Counted from the first letter of the stretch, positions 1-11,003 are shown. The stretch: DNA of 64,000 nucleotides from Leptospira meyeri (GCF_004368965.1 NZ_SORO01000001.1:1768001-1832000), one strand, 5' to 3'. Program-made: numbers and translations. The notes: generated by a model from the letters alone, not told the origin.

Positions 1-726
1 GTTAGTAATGGAGCAAGGATCATCCTTTTCGAATCAGCAGAGTTAAACGATCTTTATGTTGGATATGTTCATGCTAAAAACAAACTTCATAGATCGAATA
101 AGAACTTAAGCCGAATCAAAGATATGTTTGTACACCGAGTGGCAACTGAAAAAGATTTAGTAGAATCAGAAACAGATTCCGGAAATGATGCAGCAGAACT
201 TGCTGAGTTTGAAGGAAAACTTAGAGCACAAGGTCTAAATCCAAGTGAACTTAGCACTGCAGGAAGCTTAAAGGCTTGGATCATTACCGATGTTCCCGAA
301 TCCCAAATCTCTACCCTACGCAAAGGTAAAAAAGTAAAAGTAGTATTTGCCTCTTTTCCAGATGAAGAGTTTGTAGGAACAGCAGAAGCAATCGGTGATA
401 ACGTAGATCCTCTCACAAGAACAGCAAAGATGAGAATCATCGTTGTAAACGAAAAGTATAGATTGAAACCAGGTATGTTTGGGGTTGTTAAATTCCCAGA
501 ACAAACAGGTGGTGATAGTGTGGTTTTACCTTATACAGCAATTGTCACTGTGGAAGGGAAAAACTATGTTTTTGTAGAAGAGAAGCCATTAACTTTTAAA
601 AGAAGAGAGGTTGTCTTAGGTATCTCTACAAAAGAAAGAGTCAATATCATTGAAGGTCTGACTCCTGGCGAGAAAGTTGCCATCCAAGGTTCCATTCTTT
701 TAAAAGGTTTGAGTTTTGGTTTTTAA
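1..726 (+). CDS. RND efflux periplasmic adaptor subunit (HlyD/CusB-like), 5' truncated by the window
   Basis: The frame is open from base 1, so the gene begins before the window; 241 residues of its C-terminal part are visible. It probably joins the inner-membrane pump at 1473 to an outer-membrane channel. What is seen: a segment around [13 protein letters not shown] that looks like the end of the biotinyl-lipoyl/hairpin region, a beta-barrel region ([19 protein letters not shown], then [20 protein letters not shown]), and a membrane-proximal domain ([14 protein letters not shown], then [13 protein letters not shown]). The [12 protein letters not shown] turn and the LKPGM motif are typical of this adaptor family. 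The stop is one base before the next gene, which indicates an operon. The metal or drug substrate cannot be read from this part. Confidence 0.88.
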   Translation, partial: VSNGARIILFESAELNDLYVGYVHAKNKLHRSNKNLSRIKDMFVHRVATEKDLVESETDSGNDAAELAEFEGKLRAQGLNPSELSTAGSLKAWIITDVPESQISTLRKGKKVKVVFASFPDEEFVGTAEAIGDNVDPLTRTAKMRIIVVNEKYRLKPGMFGVVKFPEQTGGDSVVLPYTAIVTVEGKNYVFVEEKPLTFKRREVVLGISTKERVNIIEGLTPGEKVAIQGSILLKGLSFGF

Positions 727-727
727 T

Positions 728-1480
728 ATGAAAAAACTCAGTCTTTTACTTATCACAATATCATTATTAGGTTCTACATTATTTGCAGAACCTTCCTCTC
801 CGTATCCAAAGGATAAGGAAGGAAATGAAATCAAACCAGAATGGACTCCAACTAAATCAGATCAGTCGGCATTTGGTGAAGATGAAAAATTGAAAGCTGA
901 TAGTTTAGATGCCAAAAGACTTCCAAAATCTACCAATTTTTGGGTATATGGTGCATCCATCGGTTCTCCCGGCAGTATTAACTTTAATTTAGGGTATTAT
1001 TTTAAGGATGTCGTTTTACGAGGATCAGGTGGTGCATGGGGACCTCATTGGTATGGCGGACAAGTGGATTTAGGATATACCTTCTGGAAAACTCCCGTGA
1101 TTGCTCATAGTATATCAATAGTCGGTGGTTACTTTGAAGTAAATCCCTTTGCACCAGAAGTTGGTCGGGGTGGTCAATCTTCTTATCCTACAGGCCTCAA
1201 CATTCCTGGATACAATCGAAGAGACCCTTCACAAGAAGACTTACTCATCAGATCCTATGTAAACTCAATTGATAGCAATGTCGGAGCTTATTTAGAATAT
1301 GAAAGTCGAGAAAGACAAAGAGTCCATCTTTCACAGAGATACATCGGACTAACTTATGACTTCCTACTTGGAAATTTCTTTTTACAAGTAGGTGGCGGAG
1401 TTGGACAAGGCGACTACAAAAACCCACAATTATTACTCCAAATGGGTTACCTCTTCAATACGAGGGAATATCATGATTAA
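728..1480 (+). CDS. Exported protein, probable outer-membrane beta-barrel, inside the RND operon
   Basis: A 250-residue protein of unknown function. Residues 1-20 form a signal peptide ([20 protein letters not shown]). After a charged linker (residues 21-70) come alternating aromatic, glycine-rich strands such as [20 protein letters not shown] and [20 protein letters not shown], which read like an outer-membrane barrel. A TTG further upstream in frame is possible, but the ATG at 728 directly begins the signal peptide. The gene overlaps the permease start by 8 bp, so it is translated with the pump. A third gene between adaptor and permease is unusual. It is too short to be a TolC-type channel (about 400 residues or more), so it is more likely an accessory protein. 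Confidence 0.8.
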   Translation: MKKLSLLLITISLLGSTLFAEPSSPYPKDKEGNEIKPEWTPTKSDQSAFGEDEKLKADSLDAKRLPKSTNFWVYGASIGSPGSINFNLGYYFKDVVLRGSGGAWGPHWYGGQVDLGYTFWKTPVIAHSISIVGGYFEVNPFAPEVGRGGQSSYPTGLNIPGYNRRDPSQEDLLIRSYVNSIDSNVGAYLEYESRERQRVHLSQRYIGLTYDFLLGNFFLQVGGGVGQGDYKNPQLLLQMGYLFNTREYHD

Positions 1481-4400
1481 AGACTTTATAGAACAAGCAC
1501 TTAAAAATCGTATTACTACACTGATTGCAGCGGCAGTGGCCGTTCTCTTCGGAACTTGGGCATGGATTGACATTCGAAAAGAAGCCTATTCTGATATTGC
1601 TGACACTCAAGTACGACTCATCGCTAAATTTCCTGGAAAAGCTGCGGTTGAGGTAGAAGAACGTGTTACCCTTCCCATTGAACGGGTATTAAATGCAATT
1701 CCTAAGGTTGCCGTAAGACGATCAAGAACCATCAACGGTTTAGTTGTATTTCAATTTGTATTTGAAGATGGAACAGATGACTATTTTGCTCGTATGCGAC
1801 TTATGGAAAGAGTTGCCGATGCAGACATCCCAGAAGATGTTCATCCAGCACTTGGGCCAATGAGTTCTCCTGTCGGCGAAATCTATCGATATGTTGTAGA
1901 ATCTTCTGAAAACCATACTCCGATGGAACTTCGGACTATCCAAGATTGGATCGTGATGCCGAAGATGTTACAAATACCCGGAATCGCTGACGTTGTTACT
2001 TTTGGTGGACTACCAAAACAATACCATGTGGTCACATCACCCGATAAGTTGATTCGATATAAATTAACCATTGGTGATGTTATCAAAGCAATTCAAGAAA
2101 ACAACTTGAACACCGGAGGAAATTTACTCCTCCAAGGAGAACAAGGATTCCCCATTCGGTCTCTTGGTGCCATCAGAGATCCAAAACACATTGAAAACAT
2201 TGTAGTCAAAACCGTAAACGGAGTACCCGTTTTTATTCGAGACTTAGGTTCGGTTGAAATTTCACATCCTATTCCAAGTGGGGTTCTTGGTTACACCATC
2301 CAAAACGACGACGAAGGGCTAATTGACGTAGATTCGTCTGTTCAAGGTTTGGTGGCGATGCGTCGTTGGGGCGATCCCAATGAAATGGGAGAAAGAATTC
2401 GAGCCAAGGTACAAGAAATCAACGAAAACTATCTCCCAAAAGGTGTACAACTCCGCAATACGTATGATAGGACAGACTTAGTAAATTACACTCTCCGTAC
2501 AATTGGTAAAACTTTAGTAGAAGGTGTTGTTGTTGTCAGTTTAGTTTTAATATTCTTCATAGGAAGCGTAAGAGCCTCTCTCGTCGTTGTTGCAACTATA
2601 CCGTTCGCAATGTTATTTGCGTTCCTTTTGATGAATATGACCGGAATTCCTGCCAGTTTACTTTCATTAGGTGCCATTGACTTTGGAATTATTGTGGATG
2701 GCGCAGTTATCATGGTAGAAAACATCATGAGGCGATATAGAGATGCAACTCCAGAAGAAAAATCTCATGGAATATTAGCATTCACAAGAGATTCTGCATC
2801 GGAAGTGGGAACAGAGATCCTCTTTTCGATTCTAATCATTATCTTAGCTTATCTTCCGATTTTCTCTTTTGAAAGGATTGAAGGACGTTTGTTCAAACCT
2901 ATGGCTTTTACAATTTCCTTTGCAATTCTTGGTGCTTTGATTTTTGCGATGGCAGTGATTCCCGTACTCATGTCCATCATTTACAAAACTTATTTTGAAT
3001 CGAAAAATCCAGGTCCTATTGAATGGCATAACCCGGTTTATGATTGGATAGAAGTTCGCTATAAACGAATCATCGAGTTCATCGTAAATAGATCACGCAA
3101 AGCAGTTAAGTATACTTTTAGTGTCGTTACTGTTTTCCTTGCAATCGGTATGTTTTCTTTAGGAACTGAATTCCTTCCGGAAATGGATGAAGGTGGGTTC
3201 AATATTCGGATCTTCTTTCCAGTTGGTATTTCCTTACCGGAAGCAAGAAAGTTTATGCCAAAGATTCGGCAGACTATTTACAAAAATGAACAGGTTAGCG
3301 TTGTAATTTCCCAGTTGGGAAGAAACGATGATGGAACAGATCCACTTCCGCCAAACAGGTTAGAGGTTTTAATTGGTCTGAAAGATTATAACCAATGGAA
3401 AGAAAAGATCACCAAACAAGAGCTACTCTTTCGAATGAGAAATGATTTGGAAGCAACTCTTCCTGGTGCAAGGGTAAGTTTTTCTCAACCAATTATGGAT
3501 AACCTGTCCGAAGCCATTATGGGTACCATCGCCGATCTTGCCGTCTTTGTTTCCGGTAACGATTTAAAAATCATGCGGGGAATAGGAAATGAGGTTCTGG
3601 AAGAGATCAAAGAAATGAAAGGTGCCAGTGAATTTGGTATTGAACAAGAAGCAGAGAGTCCTCAGCTCACTATCAATATCAACAGGGAAGCTGCTGCACG
3701 ATTTGGAATCAATGTCATTGATATCCAACAAATGATTGAAGCAGCCATCGGGATGCAAAGAGTGAGTACCTTATACGAAGGTCCTTCCGACATTCCTCCT
3801 AAAACACCTGCAAGATTTGGAATTGTTGTTCGATTTTCTAAAGACTATCGTGCCTCCAAACAAGCCATTGAAAATATGCCGATTATCTCACCAAAGGGAG
3901 AAAGGATTCCATTATCACAATTGGCTGAAATTGAAGTGATTGATGGCCCAACTATGATTTTCCGACAAGAAGGTCGTCGGGTTGTAACTGTTAGAACCAA
4001 TATCCGTGGTCGTGACCAAGGAGGATTTGTTTCTGAACTGCAAAAACGTGTGAAGAAAAAAATCAAACTTCCTGATGGTTATGAAATTCGATTTGGAGGA
4101 CAATACGAAAACTTAGCTCGTGTAGGTAAAAAATTAGCAATTGTAATCCCGATTACAATTCTCATCATTTTTGGGGTTCTCTATATGCTATATCGAAACC
4201 TTAAATATGTATACGTTGCATTAGCTTGTATTCCTCTCTCGCTCCTTGGAGGAATTTATGCACTTTTATTCAGAGGATACTATTTCAATGTTTCCGGTGG
4301 TGTCGGATTTATTTCACTCTTTGGAATTGCGACAATGGCCGGCGTATTGTTTGTTTCCAGAACCAACCACTTGTTAATCGAAGAGCCAGATATTACAACG

Positions 4401-4781
4401 AAAGCAGCTGTAAAAAAAGCTGCAGTGATCCAGCTGAGACCAATGCTTATGACCATGTTGCTTGCGTTACTTGGTTTGATCCCAGCAACTCTCGGAACAG
4501 GGGTTGGATCCGATGTTCAAAGACCTCTTGCAACGGTAATTGTTGGTGGCTTGTTCTCAGCCATGTGCCTAGTGCTGACAATTCTTCCTTCCCTTTATCT
4601 AGTTGTAGTTGGAGAAAGGAAACCAAATGCAAAAGAACTCGAAGAGATGAGTCACAAAAAACACATCCCTTTTCTCGACTTCGTTAGTGAACTGAATGAA
4701 GAGCCACTGGAAGAGGGTGAGGAAGACGAAGAAACTCCAAAGAAAAAGAAAAAACCGGTTAAGAAAAAGAAAAGGACCTAA
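1473..4781 (+). CDS. CzcA-family heavy-metal RND efflux permease
   Basis: A 1102-residue inner-membrane proton antiporter. The start is the ATG at 1473 ([14 protein letters not shown]), the normal amphipathic opening of CzcA/CusA proteins; the frame is open further upstream but that part only shadows the previous gene. The fourth transmembrane segment carries [18 protein letters not shown] (around residues 408-425), whose D, D and E are the proton-relay residues of the divalent-cation (Zn/Co/Cd/Ni) HME-RND branch. The CusA-type copper/silver branch has a different motif here. Twelve membrane segments and two large periplasmic loops fit the family. The C-terminus is odd: an acidic stretch followed by a lysine-rich tail ([13 protein letters not shown]). 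The metal is an inference from the motif. Confidence 0.93.
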   Translation: MIKDFIEQALKNRITTLIAAAVAVLFGTWAWIDIRKEAYSDIADTQVRLIAKFPGKAAVEVEERVTLPIERVLNAIPKVAVRRSRTINGLVVFQFVFEDGTDDYFARMRLMERVADADIPEDVHPALGPMSSPVGEIYRYVVESSENHTPMELRTIQDWIVMPKMLQIPGIADVVTFGGLPKQYHVVTSPDKLIRYKLTIGDVIKAIQENNLNTGGNLLLQGEQGFPIRSLGAIRDPKHIENIVVKTVNGVPVFIRDLGSVEISHPIPSGVLGYTIQNDDEGLIDVDSSVQGLVAMRRWGDPNEMGERIRAKVQEINENYLPKGVQLRNTYDRTDLVNYTLRTIGKTLVEGVVVVSLVLIFFIGSVRASLVVVATIPFAMLFAFLLMNMTGIPASLLSLGAIDFGIIVDGAVIMVENIMRRYRDATPEEKSHGILAFTRDSASEVGTEILFSILIIILAYLPIFSFERIEGRLFKPMAFTISFAILGALIFAMAVIPVLMSIIYKTYFESKNPGPIEWHNPVYDWIEVRYKRIIEFIVNRSRKAVKYTFSVVTVFLAIGMFSLGTEFLPEMDEGGFNIRIFFPVGISLPEARKFMPKIRQTIYKNEQVSVVISQLGRNDDGTDPLPPNRLEVLIGLKDYNQWKEKITKQELLFRMRNDLEATLPGARVSFSQPIMDNLSEAIMGTIADLAVFVSGNDLKIMRGIGNEVLEEIKEMKGASEFGIEQEAESPQLTININREAAARFGINVIDIQQMIEAAIGMQRVSTLYEGPSDIPPKTPARFGIVVRFSKDYRASKQAIENMPIISPKGERIPLSQLAEIEVIDGPTMIFRQEGRRVVTVRTNIRGRDQGGFVSELQKRVKKKIKLPDGYEIRFGGQYENLARVGKKLAIVIPITILIIFGVLYMLYRNLKYVYVALACIPLSLLGGIYALLFRGYYFNVSGGVGFISLFGIATMAGVLFVSRTNHLLIEEPDITTKAAVKKAAVIQLRPMLMTMLLALLGLIPATLGTGVGSDVQRPLATVIVGGLFSAMCLVLTILPSLYLVVVGERKPNAKELEEMSHKKHIPFLDFVSELNEEPLEEGEEDEETPKKKKKPVKKKKRT

Positions 4782-4823
4782 TTCTTTTCATATATATATC
4801 TTATACCCAATTCTCCTATTTAG

Positions 4824-4858
4824 CATTCCAAACCAGTGTATTGGTTTGGAATGTTTTT
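4824..4858 (+). terminator. Rho-independent terminator of the RND operon
   Basis: A perfect 12-bp inverted repeat (CATTCCAAACCA ... TGGTTTGGAATG) with a 6-base loop is followed by TTTTT. It lies 42 bp after the permease stop. On the minus strand the 3' side has no T-run, so it acts mainly for plus-strand transcription. The convergent porin gene stops at 4866. Confidence 0.9.
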
Positions 4859-4865
4859 CATTAAA

Positions 4866-6077
4866 CTAATACCGAACCGATGCTGCTACAATAAACAATC
4901 GTTCGATACGGCTGTGTTTATTTTTATCAGTCTCAAATACAGGATCCATTGATTCTTTTTGAGTCACTTCAAAACGAATAAGACCTGGATTCCAATGTAA
5001 TAAATCAAAAGTAGCAGTGTAGCCATTTGTCATAAAACCATTTCGTGTGTATGTAGTTGCCATCACTTGTTTCGGATCATAATATCTTTCAATCCGAAAA
5101 CTCAAACGGTAAAGATCATCATATCGAAAACTGGTCCAAAAAGTTCCATGGTACCATTGATTATAAGCGTTTGATTCCCTATTCGTATAAGTTCCAAGTG
5201 TTGGATTGATTTCTTTCCACCATGGTTCATACTGAAATGATTCTTTTGCCTTTTGTGCTCCGATATCACCAGATACAGCAAATGATAACCAATCTAATGC
5301 TTTCCATTCCAAAATAGTATTATTGTATAATCGTGTTTGTTTTCTCTCGAAATCAGGTGCTTCATTTCCAACAAATTGATTTGCTGTAACAGTAAAACTC
5401 GGTGTTACAAAAAACTTAAATTGGGTTCCAAGAGATTTATCTTTGTTTTGGTCGGTGATGTTCTGCCAGCCGTTCATTACATGAAACTGAAATTGAAACT
5501 TATCGGAAAACTTAGTTGTAAGTCGAACTCCAGAAGAATAATAAGGAACGTAATCCAGGGCCAATGCTCTCGTATAATTCCAGTTATCCGAAGATATCCA
5601 AGATTCATGTCCAATATGTCCAAAATAAATACCTGCATCCACCCAGGTATCCTTTGCTAGCTTAAAACCGACATAAGCCTCCTGGATATGTTTCACAGAA
5701 TTTTGATTCGAACTAATATCCCGATTTGCCTCTGACGCATAATTCGTGTTTACCGATGTTCCAAACTGAAAAGCCAAACGACCCCTTACTTTTTCCTCCT
5801 GCCATTTGGCATCAACAAATCCAAGGTTAATGTTAAACTCATCATTCCGAACTGCTTGGGTTGCATACAATCTTTCTTTGGATAAAGGATGATTGGTATT
5901 ATGCGAATAATATGTATCAACAAAAGCACCAAACTTTAAACTAGCTGGCAGGGGATTCTGAATTGTCGTTGGAGTTTGGATTGCCTGTTCCTTTATTTCC
6001 TCTGCTTGTAGCAAGGGAAAACAAAAGAAAAACAAAGAAATTAGAAGTAGGATATTTGAACAACTGAGTTGTTTCAT
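4866..6077 (-). CDS. BBP2/OmpL-like outer-membrane beta-barrel porin
   Basis: A 403-residue outer-membrane protein with a cleavable signal peptide (hydrophobic residues 8-25, ending LLQAEE). The mature part opens with KFGAFVDTYYSHNTNHP and has a RNDEFNINLGFVDAKW segment, both typical of the putative beta-barrel porin-2 family (PF07642). Alternating aromatic strands run to a C-terminal IVAASVRY, which ends in an aromatic residue as barrels recognised by the BAM machinery usually do. It is the last of three co-directional genes; the cytochrome gene starts 36 bp upstream. Substrate unknown. Confidence 0.85.
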   Translation of the reverse strand: MKQLSCSNILLLISLFFFCFPLLQAEEIKEQAIQTPTTIQNPLPASLKFGAFVDTYYSHNTNHPLSKERLYATQAVRNDEFNINLGFVDAKWQEEKVRGRLAFQFGTSVNTNYASEANRDISSNQNSVKHIQEAYVGFKLAKDTWVDAGIYFGHIGHESWISSDNWNYTRALALDYVPYYSSGVRLTTKFSDKFQFQFHVMNGWQNITDQNKDKSLGTQFKFFVTPSFTVTANQFVGNEAPDFERKQTRLYNNTILEWKALDWLSFAVSGDIGAQKAKESFQYEPWWKEINPTLGTYTNRESNAYNQWYHGTFWTSFRYDDLYRLSFRIERYYDPKQVMATTYTRNGFMTNGYTATFDLLHWNPGLIRFEVTQKESMDPVFETDKNKHSRIERLFIVAASVRY

Positions 6078-6113
6078 AGTGTTCCGCCCTAAAAGAAGGG
6101 CGAAAAAGTCAGA

Positions 6114-6515
6114 TTACTTTTTTAATAACTCTTTAATTTCTTTTGGAAATCCAAGAAGTTCTTCTGGAATTGGGATTAATTTTTTCCTGTATTTGGCTTT
6201 GTATTCTTTTTTGAATTTTGTATGACAAGATTTACAAGTTTCATCTGGTTTTCCAAGAGTCAACTTAGCATCGATAATTTCTTTCCATTCTGCTTTTTGG
6301 TCTTCCGGTGCCATTTCTGGAACCTTTTCTAATATCTTATTGAGGTAATCTGCATTCTCTTTTTTATCATACAACTTTGTTGCAGGCTTAGTAAAATCCT
6401 CCATAAAATCATGAAGGTTCATTTCCGTAGTTGCTTTGGCTTTTTTTTCTGCATTCAGTACAATTCCGAGTGCTGACAAAAACAATAACACACTCAACAT
6501 CATTTTCAATTTCAT
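6114..6515 (-). CDS. Small periplasmic cytochrome c, cytochrome c'-like
   Basis: A 133-residue exported protein. Residues 1-22 are a signal peptide. A single haem-binding CKSCH motif lies about three quarters along (DETCKSCHTKFKKEYKAKY). A CxxCH placed late and followed by basic helix residues is how cytochrome c' proteins look; the preceding part is mainly helical and charged. A good ribosome-binding site (GGAAGG) precedes the ATG. Cytochromes c' bind NO or CO, or act in electron transfer; which applies here is not shown. It lies between a ferritin-like DUF455 gene (21 bp upstream) and a porin gene. It might instead be another short mono-haem cytochrome class. Confidence 0.75.
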   Translation of the reverse strand: MKLKMMLSVLLFLSALGIVLNAEKKAKATTEMNLHDFMEDFTKPATKLYDKKENADYLNKILEKVPEMAPEDQKAEWKEIIDAKLTLGKPDETCKSCHTKFKKEYKAKYRKKLIPIPEELLGFPKEIKELLKK

Positions 6516-6536
6516 AATTACCTTCCAAAAGGAATC

Positions 6537-7415
6537 TTAAGGATTCTTGAAATGAGAATCAAGTCTGTTTTTACGAAGGATTGTCTCTCCAAGTCCGAAT
6601 TTTTTAACTGATTCCAAATTGACACGACCAGTGTATTCATCTTCGTAGGCCCCCAAAGATTCAATGAAGTCCCCATCCATTCCGGCAAGAACTCGTGTAT
6701 CCGGTAGATATAAATAACCTTTTGCTCTGCGGGGTGTAAACGGAAATTGAATCAAAGATAAATAATGATCCCAATGGCTCACATTTTCTGGAATAGAATG
6801 TTCGAAAGCACGAAGACCTCTTTTCACATGTTTCACTTCATCTTCAAAAATTGTAAGCATTATATCAGATGTTAGCTGGTCTCCAAAAAACGAAAAAACT
6901 TGTGCATAAACCTGCGCATAATCTAAATTTGCTCCTTCAAAGGAAATAGACATAACTGCAGCGAAAGATTCTAAACTTTTAAATTGACCTTGTTGTTTCC
7001 AAAAAATGTAATTCAGAGGGATATCACCAAAATCAACGCCAAAATCGCGCATGCGATTCAAATACAATTTCAAGTGAATTTGTTCTTCCTCAATGGTTTT
7101 TAAAAATCCATTTCGAACCGATCTAGGTGCATCCGGAAAGGCGAGTAAAGCCCAAGCAAATAACTCAATGGCCATAAGTTCGTGGTTTGCAAAATGGTGA
7201 AGGCTGAGTCCTCGATTGGATTCTACGTTGAGATGTTCCAAACGAGGGATTTTTACTTTTTTGTCGGAAAATTGAAATTTCGACGAACGACCAGGCGATT
7301 CAATCCGTATGGGAGGAAATTCAGCTTCTTCCTCCCAGTGACGAATGGGAGGTAAAAGTTTATCTTCCAAATTTGGAGCGAGTAACAAATGTTTTGCGTA
7401 TTCAGAGACCTTCAT
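6537..7415 (-). CDS. DUF455 family ferritin-like protein
   Basis: A 292-residue cytoplasmic protein with no signal peptide. Metal-ligand-like residues occur in ferritin-like helices: HHFANHELMAIELFAWAL (residues 92-109), KTIEEEQIHLKLYLNRM (around 126-142) and FEDEVKHVKRGLRAFEHS near residue 205. These ExxH patterns and the length match DUF455 (COG2833), a ferritin-like di-iron family whose reaction is not well defined. It is the first gene of the minus-strand group with the cytochrome c'-like and porin genes. No strong ribosome-binding site precedes the ATG at 7415. Confidence 0.82.
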   Translation of the reverse strand: MKVSEYAKHLLLAPNLEDKLLPPIRHWEEEAEFPPIRIESPGRSSKFQFSDKKVKIPRLEHLNVESNRGLSLHHFANHELMAIELFAWALLAFPDAPRSVRNGFLKTIEEEQIHLKLYLNRMRDFGVDFGDIPLNYIFWKQQGQFKSLESFAAVMSISFEGANLDYAQVYAQVFSFFGDQLTSDIMLTIFEDEVKHVKRGLRAFEHSIPENVSHWDHYLSLIQFPFTPRRAKGYLYLPDTRVLAGMDGDFIESLGAYEDEYTGRVNLESVKKFGLGETILRKNRLDSHFKNP

Positions 7416-7491
7416 TTCAATAATGACTATTAGAACCTTTAAAAAGGAATTTACAAAAGAATTAAATCATTAGGATATAAATCCAAATTCA

Positions 7492-7830
7492 ATGAGTACT
7501 CCTAAAACTAAAAGTAAGAATTTTTACGATTCCGTTTATGCAGTGGTCAAAAAAATTCCGAATGGAAAAGTCACCACTTATGGACATATCGCCTTACTTC
7601 TGGGAAGTCCTAGGGCCGCAAGAGCAGTGGGTTATGCTTTAAACGCTCTAAAAAAAGATATGGAACAAAAAATCCCTTGGCAACGGGTCATCAATGCACA
7701 AGGAAAAATATCTTTTCGTGGTGATACTTTTCGATCTTCCTTGCAGAAAAAAATCTTAGAATCGGAAGGTGTTGTCTTTGATTTAAACGGTGATAGCATA
7801 AATTTTGACAAGTACGGATGGTTTCCATAA
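7492..7830 (+). CDS. Alkyltransferase-like protein (ATL), MGMT-type DNA-binding domain
   Basis: A 112-residue protein corresponding to the DNA-binding half of O6-alkylguanine-DNA methyltransferase. The usual PCHR active-site motif is replaced by PWQR ([16 protein letters not shown]), so the alkyl-accepting cysteine is absent. That is the hallmark of ATL proteins, which bind O6-alkylguanine and hand it to nucleotide excision repair. The upstream helix-turn-helix region ([26 protein letters not shown]) is well kept, including the recognition-helix RAARAVG. The gene stops one base before thiD, so the two are probably co-transcribed although their functions are unrelated. Confidence 0.92.
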   Translation: MSTPKTKSKNFYDSVYAVVKKIPNGKVTTYGHIALLLGSPRAARAVGYALNALKKDMEQKIPWQRVINAQGKISFRGDTFRSSLQKKILESEGVVFDLNGDSINFDKYGWFP

Positions 7831-7831
7831 T

Positions 7832-8632
7832 ATGAAGAAAGAATTTCCCATTACCTTAACAATTGCGGGCTCCGATTCCGGTGGTGGTGCTGGAGTCCAA
7901 GCAGACCTCAAAACTTTTTCTTCTCTCGCTACCTTTGGAACCACAGTCTTCACTTGTTTAACTGCGCAAAATCCCGATGGAGTCAGCGGAATATCCGAAA
8001 TTTCACCAGACTTTGTTTCAGCTCAATTAAAAGCTGTTTCTGAATATTTTCCCATCAAAGCGGCAAAAACAGGAATGTTGTATTCTGCAAATATCATTGA
8101 ATCAGTTGCCGAATTTTTTTATGAAAACCCCGACATCCAATTGGTAGTAGATCCAGTAATGGTTGCAACCAGTGGTGCCAAACTATTAAAAGATGATGCA
8201 ATTCTATCTTTGACCAAAGATCTCTTACCTCTTGCAAAACTAATGACACCTAACTTGGATGAGGCATCACTTTTGCTAGGCGAAAAAATCAACCAATACG
8301 ATCAATTGATACCTATGGCTGAAAAATTATTTGAAAAATATCAGGTTCCCGTTCTTCTAAAAGGTGGCCATCTTCCAAATGCAACTGAAGCAACCGACGT
8401 TTTATTTGACGGCAAATCTTCTTATTTATTCTCAAAACCTTTTTTAAAAGGAAAAAATACACACGGAACTGGATGTACCTATTCCGCAGCCATCACATCC
8501 TTCCTTTCCCATGGAAAAAATCTTCCAGAAGCTGTCGGTTCAGCTAAAGAATATCTTCACCTAACACTAGAAGATGAGATCAAAACTGGTCCCATTTACC
8601 ACTTAAATCATTTCCCTGAACCAACAAACTAA
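7832..8632 (+). CDS. thiD: Hydroxymethylpyrimidine/phosphomethylpyrimidine kinase
   Basis: A 266-residue ribokinase-fold enzyme. It phosphorylates HMP and then HMP-phosphate to HMP-PP, the pyrimidine half of thiamine diphosphate. Visible signatures: [20 protein letters not shown] at residues 8-27, [11 protein letters not shown] in the middle, and the anion-hole/catalytic [10 protein letters not shown] near residue 213. The start is ATG 7832; the frame is open slightly upstream but those codons lie in the ATL gene. No other thiamine genes are adjacent and no TPP riboswitch leader fits in the 1-bp gap. Confidence 0.94.
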   Translation: MKKEFPITLTIAGSDSGGGAGVQADLKTFSSLATFGTTVFTCLTAQNPDGVSGISEISPDFVSAQLKAVSEYFPIKAAKTGMLYSANIIESVAEFFYENPDIQLVVDPVMVATSGAKLLKDDAILSLTKDLLPLAKLMTPNLDEASLLLGEKINQYDQLIPMAEKLFEKYQVPVLLKGGHLPNATEATDVLFDGKSSYLFSKPFLKGKNTHGTGCTYSAAITSFLSHGKNLPEAVGSAKEYLHLTLEDEIKTGPIYHLNHFPEPTN

Positions 8633-8638
8633 AGCCAA

Positions 8639-10756
8639 TTAGTATTCGATATTCAGTTCTTTGATTTTTTTATCTAAGGTATTTCGATTGATACCCAAAA
8701 ATTTGGCAACACGGGTTTTTGTATAACGAAACTTCTTCATTGCATATTGAATGAGTCTTGATTCTACTTCACTCACAACAATTTCCATTGCTCGACCATC
8801 AAGACCATCCAATTGTCCTGGTGTCAACCTGCCCGATCCTAAATCCAATGGTTCAGCTCCAGAGACTGATTCCACATGATTTAGTTGGGTCACTTCCGTT
8901 GGATTCTCTGGTAAATCATCTATACTAGATAAAATATCAGAGAAATCGTCCTCGCTTAAAATTTCATCTTGAGCAAGAACCACAGCCCTCTCGATTACGT
9001 TCTCCAACTCACGAACGTTACCTGGCCACCGGTATTTTAATAAAAGTTTTGAAGCTTCTCGAGAAATCCCTTTCACCACTTTATTATTGTCTTTTGTGTA
9101 TTTTTCCAAAAAGTGATTCATAAGAAGTGGAATGTCTTCGACACGATCACGTAAAGGAGGAGTGTTGATCTTTACTACATTCAATCGATAAAAAAGATCA
9201 GCTCTAAACTTTTTTTCTGCAACCAGTTGTTCCAATTCCGCATTGGTTGCTGCAATAATTCGGACATCAACTTTTTTTGCTTTCGTAGATCCAATTGCTT
9301 CGATTTCCCTTTCTTGCAAAACTCGAAGTAACTTTGATTGTAAGTTTAAATCCATTTCACCAATTTCATCCAGAAAAATGGTTCCGGTATCTGCTAATTC
9401 AAATTTTCCTTTTTTATCTGTGACTGCACCCGTAAAGGAACCCTTTTTATGTCCAAAAAGTTCGCTCTCTAATAAATTTTCTGGAATGGCGGCACAGTTG
9501 ATTTTGATAAAAGGATTCTCTGACCGGGAACTATTATAATGTATTGCATTTGCAATCATCTCCTTTCCTGTTCCCGATTCTCCCGTAATTAAGACGGAAG
9601 CTCTCGAGTCAGCAACCAGTTGGATTTTCTCAAACATCTTTTCCATACTGGCAGCTTTACCAATAAGTGATCCAAATTTATATTTATTCTTTAATTCACG
9701 TTTGAGTTGGATATTCTCGCGAGAAATTTCTTTTTTAGCCTCTTCCACCAAATTTTGAATTTTAATGGACTGAGAGATAATGGAAGCAACCACTTGAAGA
9801 AAATCCAAAAAGGATTTTAAATCTGTATGTTTATTTTGAACTATAAACGCATTTACGACACCCAACATAGTTTGTTCACTTAAAATAGGTGCGCACAATA
9901 AACTCACGTTATGTGGGTCATGTTTAAAATGGGACAAATACCCTACTCGATTTAAAAAATCAGGATGGCTTGCAACCGATTCAATGATGATTGGCTCTCC
10001 CGATTCGTAGACTTTACCTGTGATACCTTCCCCTGGTTGGTATGTCCCTTTATCGATTTCTTCAGGAGATAATCCTGAAGCCGCAACAATCCGTAGAAGC
10101 CCCTCTTCCTTATTAAATAAAACAATACTTCCTTTTTCCAATCGAAGAGATTTTTCCATCGTCACCATAATGGAATCAAATACTTCATTTTGATCTAAGG
10201 TGGAGCTAACCACTTTAGAAATTTCGATGAGCGTTGCCTGGATTTTTGTTCTCTGTTCTAAGCTACGAATGGTTTGCAGGTTTTTAAAAATCTGGCCAGC
10301 TTGATGAGCAAGAACACTTACAATTTCCAACATCTCTGCGGTAAATGCATTCAATCGATTTGAGTCGAGCGAAATGACTCCAATGATATCGTCTTCCACA
10401 ATCATGGGAGCAACTAACTCAGACTTGATTTCTTCTTTGACTTGAATGTAATCAGGGTCTTTGGAAACATCATTTACGAGTTTTGCTTTTCCTGTGGAGG
10501 CAGCCACTCCCGTGATCCCTTGTCCAATTTTGAGTTTAGTTTCCCTTAACAACTGCTGGTTCATTCCACGAGATGTTACGGCGTCCAAAACCCCGTGTTT
10601 TTCGTCGATGAGCATGAGAGACCCAGATTCCACACCGCAAATTTGAATGCATCGGTCCAAAATCAATTCGAGAAGTCCATCCGGGTCTTGGGTGGAATTC
10701 ATTGCAGTCGCAACTTCATGGATGGATTGGATGGGATTGAATTTTTTCACGCTCAT
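8639..10756 (-). CDS. Sigma-54-dependent transcriptional activator with two GAF domains
   Basis: A 705-residue cytoplasmic enhancer-binding protein. Order: GAF domain about 20-160, second GAF about 185-340, short coiled segment, AAA+ ATPase about 360-590, and a Fis-type helix-turn-helix at the C-terminus ([20 protein letters not shown]). The AAA+ part has Walker A GESGTGKE, Walker B-type [11 protein letters not shown], and the sigma-54 contact loop as GSFTGA instead of the more common GAFTGA. There is no receiver domain, so activity is probably controlled by small molecules at the GAF domains rather than by phosphorylation (the NifA/NorR plan). It is divergent from the phosphatase gene at 11004 across 247 bp. 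Confidence 0.93.
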   Translation of the reverse strand: MSVKKFNPIQSIHEVATAMNSTQDPDGLLELILDRCIQICGVESGSLMLIDEKHGVLDAVTSRGMNQQLLRETKLKIGQGITGVAASTGKAKLVNDVSKDPDYIQVKEEIKSELVAPMIVEDDIIGVISLDSNRLNAFTAEMLEIVSVLAHQAGQIFKNLQTIRSLEQRTKIQATLIEISKVVSSTLDQNEVFDSIMVTMEKSLRLEKGSIVLFNKEEGLLRIVAASGLSPEEIDKGTYQPGEGITGKVYESGEPIIIESVASHPDFLNRVGYLSHFKHDPHNVSLLCAPILSEQTMLGVVNAFIVQNKHTDLKSFLDFLQVVASIISQSIKIQNLVEEAKKEISRENIQLKRELKNKYKFGSLIGKAASMEKMFEKIQLVADSRASVLITGESGTGKEMIANAIHYNSSRSENPFIKINCAAIPENLLESELFGHKKGSFTGAVTDKKGKFELADTGTIFLDEIGEMDLNLQSKLLRVLQEREIEAIGSTKAKKVDVRIIAATNAELEQLVAEKKFRADLFYRLNVVKINTPPLRDRVEDIPLLMNHFLEKYTKDNNKVVKGISREASKLLLKYRWPGNVRELENVIERAVVLAQDEILSEDDFSDILSSIDDLPENPTEVTQLNHVESVSGAEPLDLGSGRLTPGQLDGLDGRAMEIVVSEVESRLIQYAMKKFRYTKTRVAKFLGINRNTLDKKIKELNIEY

Positions 10757-11003
10757 AGTTCTTGCTCTTTAGTATTACGCTCTGCCTCGAAAGAATACAG
10801 AAAAACATTGTTGGTGACCAATACAGTATGCTTATTTATTAAACAAATAAACCATTTTTTAATCATATCTACCGACATCCTTCCGATTTCTGCAGAAAAA
10901 ACAACATTTGCTTATAGATTAAGCATGAATCGTACCAGGTTTCTTCGATCTTGAGGAAATTCTTGTAGCTTATGAAAAAAGAAATCGAGTAACTTGGTTT
11001 AGG

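Noticed and set aside
1392..1472. Upstream start for the RND permease
   Set aside because: The extra 27 residues only read the previous gene in another frame; the family begins at MIKDFIEQ.
4226..4687. 153-codon frame inside the RND permease
   Set aside because: It is Cys-, Trp- and Ser-rich, has no homology and is a shadow of the permease gene.
7800..7832. Thiamine diphosphate riboswitch before thiD
   Set aside because: The gap is one base and the upstream sequence is coding for the ATL protein, with no TPP-aptamer elements.
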